Shown: in pieces, positions 24,746-35,555 of the stretch
Layout: each line of letters opens with the position of its first letter
How positions within the stretch are numbered: the first letter of the stretch is position 1
Source of the DNA: Spraguea lophii
Lineage: Eukaryota; Microsporidia; Spragueidae
Reading direction: 5' to 3'
Length of the DNA: 64,000 bases
Assembly (NCBI GenBank): GCA_001887945.1
Contig: LDOQ01000342.1
Coordinates: 1 to 64,000 of the forward strand
The notes under the pieces: model-generated
The model's input: the letters and a program-made list of their open reading frames with translations, nothing else
Databases searched by the model: none
What the model was told of the DNA's origin: nothing
Translations under genes and position numbers: made by a program

Positions 24746-26016
24746 TAACAAATATAAAACTATAGCATATTTACTAAGTAATTAGATTATTGTTATAACA
24801 ATCATTTGTCCATAGGTGCTGTTTTTTCACATGTCTTAAAATCAAAAAATACAAAAATTATTTAGAGAATAAACTTAAATCCAGAATTATATTCTCTATT
24901 GAATAATTGAAAGAAATATTATATTTTTCATATAATTATGTTTGTCAGTTATAAATGTTGTTTAAAAGATTACATTTTGTTTGTAGAACGAGTAAAATAA
25001 TTGCGCTTTCTCAATAACATCAAGAACATTTAGGTTAGAGAAATTATATTATTTTTCAAAAATTTAATATTGAAATATCCGAAGAAAAAATATTTTTTAT
25101 AGATTAAACAGGGTTTAATCTATCTACGAGATGTGTGTATGAGAGAGCTAAAGTGAAGAATCACAGATGATAATAGGTCTTTTTATTGAATCGAAAAATT
25201 ATAATTTGCGTTATATAACGGGTAGAACAAGCAAATGTATTATAAATTGCATAACATTACATATACTGGAATTACATTCCTAAGATATATAAGATATTTT
25301 TTTGATTTGGTTAAGTATTTTTGAGTTCTCAGATATCACTATTATCATGAATGCGCTATTTGTCACGAAAAAAAGTATAAAAATTATAATTTTTTAATGG
25401 AAGTAGTCATGATATCAAGTTTTTTACCGTATTTACTAAAATTCAATTTCATTAAAAATTTGTTTAGTAAATAAAAAAAATATCTAAGAAGAAAGGCTAG
25501 TGACATTATAAATCAATTAATTTAATATATTGAGATGGTTTAAATTTATATTAGCCGAAGATTGCAGTGATTTTTTATTGAAATCCTTAGAGGGTTAAGA
25601 AAAGTAAATAATTGAATATTATTTTTTATTCTCTTTTTTTGAGAATGAAATTGGAATGCGACTTTTGTATTTTATTATTTTGTAATGATTTGATTGTTGA
25701 ATTCAATATGCCCAAATCTAAGGGTTTATTCTAGAAATATATCCCTGGAATTAACTGTATTGAATTATAAAAAAAATGCTTATATAAAATTCCGTATTTA
25801 TTTAATATTTTGTTCGTTTATATATTTGTTTTGGTAAAGTATGCAAATAAAAACCTTACAAAGAAGAGGTTAAAAAAAACAAAAGAATAAAACAAATAAA
25901 ATAATTATTTAATACACTTTAAATCGTTTAAGAGCTCGTGAATTTTTTTTGATTATAAATAAAAATAGAGTGGATTTTGATTTATTGATTCATTTTTGTT
26001 CTGTATGGTTGTTTTT
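24746..26016. other. Gene-free stretch with a possible Merlin scrap
   Basis: Around 25155-25250 on the plus strand MIIGLFIESKNYNLRY-like text could be part of yet another Merlin copy. No other feature is visible. Confidence 0.3.
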
Positions 26017-26500
26017 TTAGATTTTTTTTAAATATCTCAACGTACTTTCAATGGTTTGAATGTGTATTTCTTTGTTTCGTGGGTGGTCAAAGTTCTCTCC
26101 ATGATTAATTGGTCCGTATATATAGCCCAGATTAGATAGTTTTGAATAAATTTTTTGGCCATCTGTTATTATTATTGTTCCTATATTAACGTTTTTTGAT
26201 GAGTTTTCAATAACTTCTGCATTTCTTTTATTTTCAACATGATAAAACATTTTTTCTGTGCTTCTAGAGATGCCACCAATAACCCGAAGTTGTTTTGGAC
26301 ATTTTATAGTATTATATTTGGTTTTTGAGACTGCAGTCTCATCAATTTTTATTATATTATCATACTCACTTATTTTAACTTTTTCTTTTTGATTACTACA
26401 GTTTTTGATTTATTTATTATAGAATTTGTTATTTTATAACTTAATTTCGTTTCTTCTATAATGCGTTTACGTGTTGATTTTTTTACATATTTCTATAATA
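26017..26500 (-). pseudogene. Merlin transposase, best preserved C-terminal half
   Basis: The minus-strand frame is open from 26409 to 26017 (131 codons). It carries the entire catalytic domain: IIKIDETAVSKTKYN (first Asp), GGISRSTEKMFYHVEN, IIITDGQKIYSKLSNLGYI (second Asp), INHGENFDHP, and IHIQTIESTLRYLKK (Glu). These match the ISXO2-like/IS1595 family block for block. The only Met-initiated part is 26017-26250. Upstream, beyond a stop at 26408-26410, another frame continues with RIIEETKLSYKITNSIINK, so a single frameshift separates N- and C-terminal halves. It is the youngest-looking Merlin copy, but inactive as it stands. Confidence 0.8.
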
Positions 26501-26559
26501 ATAGTTGAAGCATTTCGTGATAAAAATTTTAAACCCATCAAAAACCTCTTTTTTATTGG

Positions 26560-27424
26560 TATTGTCTGTCGTTTACATTTTAGAATATAACATCTCCACC
26601 TAAATAGTTATATTTTGTCACCACATTCAATTAGTATAATCTTTTTATATTAGGTCATAACCTTTTAAATAAAATTAGTCTATAGTTTTTAAATCAACAA
26701 ACAAGTTGATATGGGTTTTTAGATAATTCATATGTTTGTTGTAACATTGGGGTTGTTTCTGTATAGAGTTTTTATTTGCACTCTACCGCAATCTTCTGAA
26801 CATCAGTAAAATCTTTGTCTATCCAAATACGATTTTTCTCTAAAAAAGATAAACAAAAAAAATACAATGTAACTTTTTGGTTTTTTTATTAATTATTATC
26901 CATTCATATTTATTATAATGCTTTCTGTTAATTTTCTTTATCCGCATATCTACGTTTTTCGAATTTAATAACAAACTTCTCTCTTTTTAAATCTAGAAAT
27001 TGATTTAAAAAATTTCATCAAATTATTTTTATTTGTAAATTTTTAAAATATTCTGTTTATTAAATCTTTCGTATGACTTAAAATGAAGAATTTTAAAAAA
27101 GATGAGGAAAGTATTTTTGTCACATTTTCTATATAAAATTACATTAAAGATTTTTGATGTGCACGTCCTGGGTCTTCAAAATTTCACGTCAAAATAATAG
27201 GGAATTTTAATTTTTAAAAAAAACAAAACAATGATGTAAAAGATATACTTTATAAATACCATTATCATCAAAATTTTCTAAAAAATACTAAAACAATGAT
27301 GAATGAAACATCAGAATTAATGTGTTTAGACTTATTTTGAACTATAAAAATAAAATATATTTATGTTCATTTGGAAATTTATTAAAGAAAATAATGTTAC
27401 ATATTTTTTTCTAATTATATTTAA
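26560..27424. other. Gene-free stretch
   Basis: Between the Merlin copy and the first host gene I see nothing identifiable. Confidence 0.35.
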
Positions 27425-27427
27425 CCC
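27425..27427 (+). promoter_or_regulatory. CCC start-associated signal
   Basis: A CCC triplet eight bases before ATG 27435, in the microsporidian position, supports the following small gene. Confidence 0.55.
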
Positions 27428-27434
27428 TTAGAAT

Positions 27435-27947
27435 ATGACAAAATATATACATGAGAACAATATGCTTATTAATATACATAAAGACATTATTATTTATGAT
27501 ATAGAAGATATGGATCTTGAAAAAACATTTCTACCAGAATATGTTTACAATATAAACATCCCTGATATAAGCAAAAATAACAATACATCTGATAAAAAGG
27601 AATTAAATATATATAATACTAACAAAATAGAAATAGAATATCCATTGTTTGAAAACAGTAAATATAGAAGATATAATAAATATATATATATATTGAATCT
27701 TATCCTTACTAAATTAGAGATACGGAATAAAAACATTAAAATTATAGTTTTTTATAATAGTTGTTATAAAAATAGAATAAGCAAAGAAGAATATAAAAAG
27801 GAAAGAATGATAGAATTTAAAGATTTTATAGAAACCTTTATTTCTTTTTTAAAAAATAAAAAGTTGGTTGAGAAGGATATAAAAATTATAGCAGATAAAC
27901 GTAAAGAAATAATTGTGGATAATAAAATTATTTATACTAGTATATAA
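27435..27947 (+). CDS. Hypothetical 170-aa protein
   Basis: First credible host gene from the left. It encodes a 170-residue, Lys/Asn/Ile-rich, apparently soluble protein without signal peptide or membrane span. The ATG is preceded by CCC, as in several clear genes of the window. The N-terminal half has an acidic segment (DIEDMDLEKTFLPEYVYNI); the C-terminal half alternates hydrophobic strands and charged helices (IKIIVFYNSC, then EYKKERMIEFKDFIETF, then KDIKIIADKRKEIIVDNKII), suggesting a small alpha/beta domain. I do not recognise the family. It stands alone, flanked by AT-rich spacer and followed by a SINE. The antisense frame at 27545-27736 is a shadow. Confidence 0.6.
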   Translation: MTKYIHENNMLINIHKDIIIYDIEDMDLEKTFLPEYVYNINIPDISKNNNTSDKKELNIYNTNKIEIEYPLFENSKYRRYNKYIYILNLILTKLEIRNKNIKIIVFYNSCYKNRISKEEYKKERMIEFKDFIETFISFLKNKKLVEKDIKIIADKRKEIIVDNKIIYTSI

Positions 27948-28612
27948 AATAATAATTAAATATTTTATTGTATTTATTTTTTTATAAAAATTATAAAAAA
28001 TATTTATTTATAAGAAATCTTTAAAAAATAAAATTGAATAATAAAGAGACAGCATTTGAAGTAAAAGATAAAACGCATGAAAAGATATACTTGATGAACA
28101 AAAAAAAGAAAAAAAGATGTAGAAATAACAAGCATCACCATTCCGGAAACAAAGATAGAGAAACAAATAAAAAATGGATACACGGGTAACCTTATTTTTA
28201 TAATAAACATACTCAACGCGAATTAATTTGTTCGGAAATGTGAAACATCTCTATGGAATTTTAATGAAATATAAAATAGATTTTTTATTATTAAATTTTG
28301 GTACAGAATAGTTTTGTTTATAATTAAAATCCTTTTTTCTATAAATGGATTATGAATTAGAATAATTATTGAAATTCTTTTTTTATTTAATGACTCTGTT
28401 TATAGAATCCCAAAGGTGTATCTTTAAATTAAGTATATTTTGTTTTAAAATAAAAAACATCAAAACCATTCTAAAGAACGTTCATGAAATAATTAATCCT
28501 TAAATCTATTAATGACAATTATTAATGGATCAATAAACACCTTCACTTGACAAGAATTCAAGGGTATACACAACACAAATAAAGAAGAAGAACATATATG
28601 TAGCTTATAAAG
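27948..28612. other. Gene-free stretch
   Basis: No supportable coding. The minus frame 28004-28216 is low-complexity. Confidence 0.4.
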
Positions 28613-29100
28613 TTTTTTTATTAATGGAATTTTTATTTATCAAAATTCCCTGGCCAACTGTGGCTAACAGGTCTATGACCTTCGGTTCCTCGAGCGAATC
28701 TAGGCTTGTACTAACTGATTTCGCTACAGATATGCATTAATCTCATCTTACCTTATGTTCTAGCGTGTTAGGATTTTGCGTCTGGTGCGCGTTGCCGCCC
28801 CTACTTCCAGCTCTTAAGGAATTCCCAGCCTCTTTCGTTGTATAGTATTGGCCGAATCACAAACCGATACAGGGATTGCAATTACACCAGCTAAACATTG
28901 CTTTAATCTAATAGCGGCCCGTCATACAAGGCACAGCTATATTGCCCTATCGAACCCTGACCCACTCAACAACCTTTTTCTTCTCTTCTGTCTTTTTATT
29001 ATTATTATTTTTTGTTTTGAAAATTCTTCTGAATGAGGGATTCGAACCCGCTAGATTTGGGATTTGGTTACCACCCCACGACCACTGTGCCAGGCGGGAC
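28613..29100 (-). mobile_element. SINE, full length
   Basis: Full-length minus-strand copy: 5' end GTCCCGCCTGGC at 29100 downwards, B-box near 29040, body, and A-rich 3' end near 28613. It differs from the 53686 copy by scattered substitutions, several of them C/G to T/A, and the A-box has one change (CTGTGCC in plus sense for CTGGGCC). I see no clear target-site duplication. It is older than the copies at 1-375 and 53686-54175. Confidence 0.85.
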
Positions 29101-29734
29101 TCGATTTATTTTCATTCGTGGACGATTGTCTCATTGCATGATTTTCTGTTTAGAAAAACTATTTTAAATTATATTTTATTAAGTTGGGAGAAATATAATG
29201 GAAGAAGTCAAGGAAGGTTATTATTACTTTCTATTGGTTCTTAAACTAATTTGAATAATATATGTTTATATTGTCACAAATAAATATTGATTTCGTTGTT
29301 TTTCTCGTTGACATTTCTCTTTCATATGTAGTAAATAATCAGAAAATCTTATTATATTTATTGGATTATAAATGGAATGGAAACCTATCGTTTCATATTT
29401 GTTTACGGTTGCTATAACTGAAACTTTTATTGTTTCTATATTTCCGCAGATGATAATAACATATGTTCCAGTGAGGAATTTTACATTTTAAATCTCATTG
29501 ATATGCTGAAACCTATTTCGCCTAAAAATATGAAATGTTTTTCATCAAAAACAATCAGAGAACATTATTCTAAAATTAATGGTATTTAAATCGTTTCTTT
29601 TAATTAGTATCATAATAACTTATTTTAATGTAAAACGAAATTTGCAAATATTTTTATAGCTAATTGATAAAGATACATGTTTATAAAATCTTTCATATAC
29701 ACAATTTCTTTTAGCTTTTCAGATGTAATTTATA
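29101..29734. other. Gene-free stretch
   Basis: Near 29500-29580 a plus frame reads PISPKNMKCFSSKTIREHYS, loosely like the pre-catalytic part of hAT transposases (PSRxTL), but this is not enough to call. Confidence 0.3.
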
Positions 29735-30216
29735 GATGCATTCTTACGTGGGCGATTATTATTTCTTTCTCTTCGTTCGAAGGCATAGGTACTTTTATGT
29801 TACCATTCGTCTTTTTTTTATATCCTGCCTTAATGTAAGTCTTTAAAAAATCATTCCTTATTTAATACTCGTAATATTTGATATAGAAGGAGTTATTTCT
29901 TCTGTATTTTTCATTATTATTGTTTTTTTTGGTTTCATCGGTATTAATCTTTTTATTTTTTCTTGTATTATCTACCGTATTTATGTTTATTTTATTTGTA
30001 AAATCTTCCGTGATAATATTTTTAAATATTTTATTTTTTTCTAAAATCGAAAGAAGAATCTTATATCATTAAAAAAATCACATAATATTTTTTTTAAAAA
30101 ATATTATAATAATTAATTTTTAACAAGTATTTATAGAATAATATTTGAATATAAATGTTAACTTATAAAAATATTTTTTTGATAATAAATAAAAGAAAAA
30201 AAAATAAAAAGGCCAT

Positions 30217-31536
30217 ATGATCAGGAAAAAGAATTTATTAATTGTATTTATTATTATATCTTTACTTTTCATAATATTATTTACTAAAGAAAAACTAGAA
30301 AATAGAAAAGCATCCAAGAAAAGCAACATAGATCATTCGTTAACCAATATTTCATACAAAAAGGAACAAAATCCTATAAGCATCAATTTGAATAAATCAC
30401 AATATAAAAAATTACAATATTTAGATATTTATGATAGAGGTAAAGAAGATTGTTTTAAAGATCATTGGTCAGATAGCAATAATGGCGAATTATACAAAGA
30501 TAATCTAGAAAATGAAAAAATTGTTTCTCAACAAAATAAAATTGAACTATGTAATTTACGATTTCCTGATGATTACGAACTCGGCACGCATGCTTATTTA
30601 TACGGTAAAAACATATCACACATTAATTTGCGATTTACTATTACAATTGATAATAGTTCAGTTACACAAACCCTCAAAATATCAGATATTAATAAAAAAA
30701 TATATGAAAACCTTATAGAAAAAAATTCAAATAATATTGTTTCATTATATAATGAAATTCCTAAATGTTCATTACTACAAAATATAACAGGAGTATGTTA
30801 TATGATTTCAGCAATACAGGCTATATTTCGTTGTCAAAGTATTTTATATTTTCTTGAAAATGTATTTGACATAAACAGTATTGAACACAACCTTAAAAAT
30901 ATCTTTTCTTTAATGTGTCTTGGAAATACACATCAATATTATTTCGTACATTATTATTCGAATATTTTTTATTATACAGGATATGATTTTTGTATAAACA
31001 ATAAAGGGGGATATACTATTGAAATTCTTATAAGGATTTTTACAAATATATTTTTATCCCGTGTAGCAAAACAAATACTAGAAGAAGATTTTTATAATAG
31101 TTTCAAAAGATTTATACTTTCTATTACAGATGTGAAAGTTATAGGTAATATAAAAAAAACATTTCAGGATAATACATTCCCTTTATTCTATAAAGGCCCA
31201 TTGGATAAAAATCAAATAATACATATAGTTACATTAGAAATGAAAAAGGCAAAACATCCTGCGAATATTATTCCGATATATATTAACGATAATCCCGATA
31301 CAAATTTTTCAGAATCAGATTGGAACGATTTACAACAAGAAATAAAAACAAACAATTTAATTTATGAATTAAAATCTGTAGTTTTCCTGATCAAAAGCAA
31401 TAACTCTGGCCATGCTATAGCTTATGTAAAAGGTAAAACAGGATGGGAATTTGCAGACGACAATCATTACAGTCGTAATCACAAACCAAACTATATTAAA
31501 TATCATGTTAATTCACTTTTTTTTGAAAGAGTTTAA
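30217..31536 (+). CDS. Membrane-anchored USP-like cysteine peptidase (paralogue A)
   Basis: 439 residues. Residues 1-5 are basic, 6-22 form a hydrophobic segment (an uncleaved anchor or signal), and the rest would be lumenal or extracellular. The body matches ubiquitin-specific proteases (family C19) at its signature boxes: NITGVCYMISAIQAIFRC with Asn189 (oxyanion) five residues before Cys194, and GHAIAYVKGKTGWEFADDN with His399 and Asp415. These correspond to the USP Cys and His boxes (NxGxxCYxNS; GHYxAYV, WxxFDD). Total length and box spacing fit a minimal USP fold. The Cys box reads CYMIS where the paralogue has the canonical CYLNS. It is about 83% identical to paralogue B with no gaps. 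ATG follows AAAAAGGCCAT rather than CCC. Deubiquitinase-like activity is inferred, and a target outside the parasite cytosol is speculative. Confidence 0.75.
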   Translation: MIRKKNLLIVFIIISLLFIILFTKEKLENRKASKKSNIDHSLTNISYKKEQNPISINLNKSQYKKLQYLDIYDRGKEDCFKDHWSDSNNGELYKDNLENEKIVSQQNKIELCNLRFPDDYELGTHAYLYGKNISHINLRFTITIDNSSVTQTLKISDINKKIYENLIEKNSNNIVSLYNEIPKCSLLQNITGVCYMISAIQAIFRCQSILYFLENVFDINSIEHNLKNIFSLMCLGNTHQYYFVHYYSNIFYYTGYDFCINNKGGYTIEILIRIFTNIFLSRVAKQILEEDFYNSFKRFILSITDVKVIGNIKKTFQDNTFPLFYKGPLDKNQIIHIVTLEMKKAKHPANIIPIYINDNPDTNFSESDWNDLQQEIKTNNLIYELKSVVFLIKSNNSGHAIAYVKGKTGWEFADDNHYSRNHKPNYIKYHVNSLFFERV

Positions 31537-31696
31537 GTTAAAAAATATAGTCATAAACAATCCGAAACAACAAAAATAAATTAAAGAAGTTTAATGATAT
31601 TTAAATATTTTAATATGTGTTTATAATATAATTTCAATCATAATTACTAAAATGTTTTTATTGAATAAAGAATATTTGCTTTATTCGTAACTTCCA

Positions 31697-31840
31697 AGGT
31701 AAGATGAGGTTAATGCATATCTGTAGCAAAACCAGTTAGTACAAGCTTAAATTCGCTCGAGGAACCGAAGGTCACAGACCATGGTAGGCCGCAACCGGCC
31801 AGGAAGCTTTGATAAATAAAAGTTTCATTCGTAAAAAAAA
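31697..31840 (+). mobile_element. 5'-truncated SINE with 11-bp target duplication
   Basis: The insert begins AGGTAAGATGAGG and ends in the A-run after CATTCGT. It is flanked by CGTAACTTCCA at 31686-31696 and 31841-31851. The duplicated paralogous segment downstream of copy B (41310-41330) lacks the insert, giving an empty-site comparison. Truncation at the 5' end plus target duplication indicates reverse-transcription-based insertion. Confidence 0.9.
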
Positions 31841-31897
31841 CGTAACTTCCATGTAGGATAATCCATTATTTTATTCAATAAAAAACAGGGTTAAAGG

Positions 31898-31957
31898 GTA
31901 TCCTACGCATGCCCCTTTTGAAAGTCATTAAATTTTTTTTTACCTTAAAAATAAAAT
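31898..31957 (+). repeat. 60-bp repeat, partner at 36871-36932
   Basis: The stretch centred on CCTACGCATGCCCCTTTTGA and continuing through a T-run and TACCTTAAAAATAAAATA recurs almost unchanged at 36871-36932 in the same orientation. It starts exactly where the segmental duplication ends and lies about 100 bp outside the Merlin relic at 32070, so it may be a transposon end. Confidence 0.7.
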
Positions 31958-32069
31958 ATTAAACAATGAATAAAAGTTTAATTGGGTTATTAAAAACATT
32001 ATTTTCTTCATTTTTCATAAATATAAAAGGGTTTGAAAAGAATTGCAATTTGTTGGAGTTAAAATATTT

Positions 32070-32560
32070 TGGGGTGACAACCTTTTTTACGCCATATCAA
32101 GTACATTCGATTGGTTAGTGTGGACAATAATTTCAGAATCTTTGAAATTATTGTTGTAGCTTACACTGTAATATTTCATCTCTACATCTTTTATATTATA
32201 TTCTTTCCAACGATCTGAATATAATCAGAATTCATGCGTAACACGGTTTTTATAATAGCTGAGAATTTTTCTTATTAGATCTTAGATTAATTTAAAAATA
32301 GTAGTCTGCTGTTAATTCTTTCTACAACGCCAACTTCCCATCGACTCTATATCCTCTGTTATATATCCTCTTATCAAACTTTGACTCATATATTTCTACA
32401 ATTATATCTTTTCCTCTGTTTTTATAGATTTTTTTAAATAATAATTGTTGAATTTTCTTCTAATCTAATTATTATATTCTTCGGTGTTGATTTCAACAAG
32501 ATTGTGATATCCTTCCCATATAACTTGACGATAACAAAAAAAATTGTTTTTTTGCATTTT
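32070..32560 (-). pseudogene. Merlin transposase relic
   Basis: Minus-strand text follows the family: IVEIYESKFDKRIYNRGYRV near 32410-32345 (the first catalytic Asp changed to Tyr), LYSDRWKEYN near 32220 (second Asp region), then YYSVSYNNNFKDSEIIVHTN near 32180-32120 (family YxHxxVNHSxxFVxPxxxxHT). Frames are broken by stops. This copy lies inside the gene-bearing part, next to the peptidase gene. Confidence 0.7.
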
Positions 32561-32819
32561 TTATCTATAATATTTTTTTATTTTTTATTTTCTTAATATT
32601 ATCAGACAAAAAAAAACATTTTTGAATATTTATAAACTTGTTTAATAATGAATTGAATGTGTTTTTTTACGTCTTCTAAACTAATTTGTTTGTTCTGCAG
32701 CAAGGGTAAAAAAATTTTAATGACATTCAAAAGGAACATATGTAGGGTATTTCAACTCTAAATAAACTTATATTTTATTTTTACAATTCAAAGATTTTAT
32801 TTCTGTGTGGTTATGCTTA

Positions 32820-32915
32820 ATATAAAGTAAGATGAGATTAATACATATATGTATGACAATTAGTTGGAAATATTACATGCTTTAGCAACTGAGACCTTCC
32901 GATCATGAAATTACA
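32820..32915 (+). mobile_element. Eroded SINE 3' part
   Basis: AGTAAGATGAGATTAATACA matches the SINE segment at 54028-54048. The following GACAATTAGTTGG and GAGACCTTCCGATCATG track GAAACCAGTTAGTAC and GAACCGAAGGTCAC-type sequence loosely. It is an old copy. Confidence 0.5.
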
Positions 32916-33635
32916 ATCAGCCATAATTATTTAACTACAATTAAAATATTATCCTAAACCAATATTTTTATACTTTTTAAGACTTATTTTTGTTTCAATA
33001 TTTATAATTTACAATAAAAAAAATAATTATTTTATTATATTTATGAAACTTTTAATGTTTCTAATTAATCCAATTCTTGAACTTAAATGAGGAAAGAATA
33101 CTTTATATTCAATTAATATCTTTAAATATTTAAATGACTATTTCATTTATTGTTAATCAAATATTTATAGCTTATTATTTATATTTTCATTAATCAAACT
33201 TCAAAATACAATATTCATATTTTGTTAATATAAGGAAGATAAACATATATCTAGATGTTTGAAGTTGAAATACGATTTTATATTATAAATAAATAAAATT
33301 ACTTGTGAATATTGAACTCTTACATGAAATATTACAATTATATTGGTTAATATAATAGATATTATTTTGATTTATATATTCGATTAGTTGTTAGATCCGT
33401 TGTATTGTGGATTTTATCTTTTGTTTTCTGGTCTTTTCATTGATTAAATACATTGTTTCTATAGAATATTTCCATTCTATTTAATAGCATATCATCATGA
33501 TATTCAACCAATCACTAACATAAAATTATAAATATCTATTCCAGTTAATATGTATATACTTCAAATGTCATATACAAATTATTTTAATAAAAAGGTAAAT
33601 TATTTGATATTTAAGATGAAAACAAGAATTATATC
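32916..33635. other. Intergenic AT-rich stretch
   Basis: No gene recognised; it includes the upstream region of the next gene, without CCC signal. Confidence 0.35.
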
Positions 33636-35555
33636 ATGGAAAATTTACGTGTAAAATATTCTAACCAAAAGAATGATGATGAGGTATCAATAATAGAAAA
33701 TGAATATACTGAAAATTCTATTGTTATAGAAGATATTCCACAGGATATAGATACGAGATTAGATCGATATCATATGCCAAATACAAAGGCAGATTATTTA
33801 TTAATGATTTTTCTGGTTGTGGTTGGTATCATTATATTAATATATTTTTTAAAAACGTGGAAAAAGTTTAAAACAATGGCTAAAGAGCTAGAACAGGGTT
33901 TAAACAAAAGTTTAACATACCACGGAATTTCTATATTAACTAATAGGCATGATCTAATCAAATTACACTATTCTCTTAAAACATGTCCTTCTTATCCAAT
34001 TGTTATAACTAAAATTGAAGTTGAAGTAAAAGATAATGAAAAAATAGTTGCAAAATTACTTCTAGGTCCAATTACTTTAATCCGTGACAACGATATATAT
34101 ACACAATCAATAGAAATATTGGAAATTAATTATTCATTTGATCAATTATCAAAACTTACATCACTTATTGCTAATTTCAAATTTACCTTGGATTCACAAA
34201 CCATTTTTAAAAAAATAGAATACGAAAAGTCGGTTAAATTTAACTTAGAAAATTATTTTGAAAGCTTCCAAATAAAAGAAATAATTCCGAAGAACGATAG
34301 AATTACTATTAAATGTAAAATACCTGAAAAGATTTTTTCATCTATAGACTTAACCAGATTATATTTTATAATAAAACTTAAAGATACCGATTATAATTTC
34401 GACATCGTAGAAACTAAAATTGAAAAAGAAAATAATTTAATTTTGACGATTAAAAATGAAAATCGTGTAAAATACCACTGGATAAAAGAACCGGATCGTA
34501 AAATTATTTCTTTTGAAATAACTTTGATATACACCATTATACAGGATAACTGTCGTGAAGTAATTTCAAAATATTTATATGATCAAAAATTTCATATTAA
34601 TAAAACTAATATACTTTATAATTTGGATGAAAGGAACCTTATTACAACACCGCACACATATTTTAAAATCATACCAAGTCGTAATTATAGAGTTATGATA
34701 TGTCGTAAATTTCTACATAATACATATCCAATGAAAATTTATAAAAACGAAGATCGAGCGGATTTTGTTACTGGCGAAATAAGAGTTGATTTCTATTATT
34801 TAGAAATAAAAATGAAACATGACGATCTAATAAGAATAATTGATTATGTTATAGATAAGTTAGAACTATTGATTGAAATAGATTTTAAATATCAAGAATT
34901 TGAAATGAATCTAAAAATTTTATTCAAAAATAATAAAATTATAATAAATGATGTATCTTATGATTTTCCATATGGAAACAATAATTATATTTTAAAAAAT
35001 TATTATATGTGTGCTGAAAATTATAATTCAATTAATACCAAATTAATTTCTACAGATATATTCATATCCAAAAATCCGAAATACTATAGTTATGCTGAAA
35101 TAATCATAACTGATCTAGAAATCGTACTAAAAGATAAAGAATCGTATTGTTATTTTGATCTAAATTATTTCTCATTCAAAGTTTATCATAATGGTAGAAT
35201 GCATTTAAAAAAAATTGATATGGAAATTTTTCAGCTCTTATCGGAAAAAAATGAAAATGATATTTATGATATTTTAACTAATCCAATACAATATAATGAT
35301 AGTCATACCAAATACAGACCTGTCGATATTAAAAAGTTCTTACCGGAAATGAAGTTCGTGTTTAAAAACAGCTCAATTGAGATTATCACGGAAGAATATA
35401 GCAAAGATAAACCTCATATTGAAAATATATTTTTACCGTCAGAAGAATATACTAATAAAGAACATACGTGTAAATGGTTGGAAAAACTTAAAAATAATAC
35501 TTTGGATAATTTAACGACTGATAAAAGCAGTGAACCTTCTTTAACAGATAATTAA
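33636..35555 (+). CDS. Large membrane protein of unknown family
   Basis: 639 residues, clearly coding by length. An acidic N-terminal tail (about 50 residues) precedes one strong transmembrane segment at about 55-72 (LLMIFLVVVGIIILIYFL), then a basic stop-transfer stretch (KTWKKFK). The remaining roughly 550 residues are rich in alternating hydrophobic and charged stretches (for example KITKIEVEVKD-like, YEKSVKFNLENYF, LKILFKNNKIIINDVSYDF), suggesting repeated beta-sandwich modules, and it ends in an acidic Ser/Thr-rich tail. One span with a large soluble domain implies a single-pass surface or endomembrane protein. I recognise no family. No CCC precedes the ATG. Confidence 0.75.
   Translation: MENLRVKYSNQKNDDEVSIIENEYTENSIVIEDIPQDIDTRLDRYHMPNTKADYLLMIFLVVVGIIILIYFLKTWKKFKTMAKELEQGLNKSLTYHGISILTNRHDLIKLHYSLKTCPSYPIVITKIEVEVKDNEKIVAKLLLGPITLIRDNDIYTQSIEILEINYSFDQLSKLTSLIANFKFTLDSQTIFKKIEYEKSVKFNLENYFESFQIKEIIPKNDRITIKCKIPEKIFSSIDLTRLYFIIKLKDTDYNFDIVETKIEKENNLILTIKNENRVKYHWIKEPDRKIISFEITLIYTIIQDNCREVISKYLYDQKFHINKTNILYNLDERNLITTPHTYFKIIPSRNYRVMICRKFLHNTYPMKIYKNEDRADFVTGEIRVDFYYLEIKMKHDDLIRIIDYVIDKLELLIEIDFKYQEFEMNLKILFKNNKIIINDVSYDFPYGNNNYILKNYYMCAENYNSINTKLISTDIFISKNPKYYSYAEIIITDLEIVLKDKESYCYFDLNYFSFKVYHNGRMHLKKIDMEIFQLLSEKNENDIYDILTNPIQYNDSHTKYRPVDIKKFLPEMKFVFKNSSIEIITEEYSKDKPHIENIFLPSEEYTNKEHTCKWLEKLKNNTLDNLTTDKSSEPSLTDN

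Larger units (their letters stand above)
29735..31886 (+). repeat. Segmental duplication, copy A (partner 39455-41357)
   Basis: The 439-codon peptidase gene plus about 480 bp upstream and about 190 bp downstream is repeated in the same orientation at 39455-41357. Copy A has an extra roughly 100 bp at 30070-30175 and carries a SINE at 31697-31840 absent from copy B. The repeats end together at AAAAACAGG (31886) and AAAAGCAGG (41357), after which the flanks differ. Confidence 0.85.
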
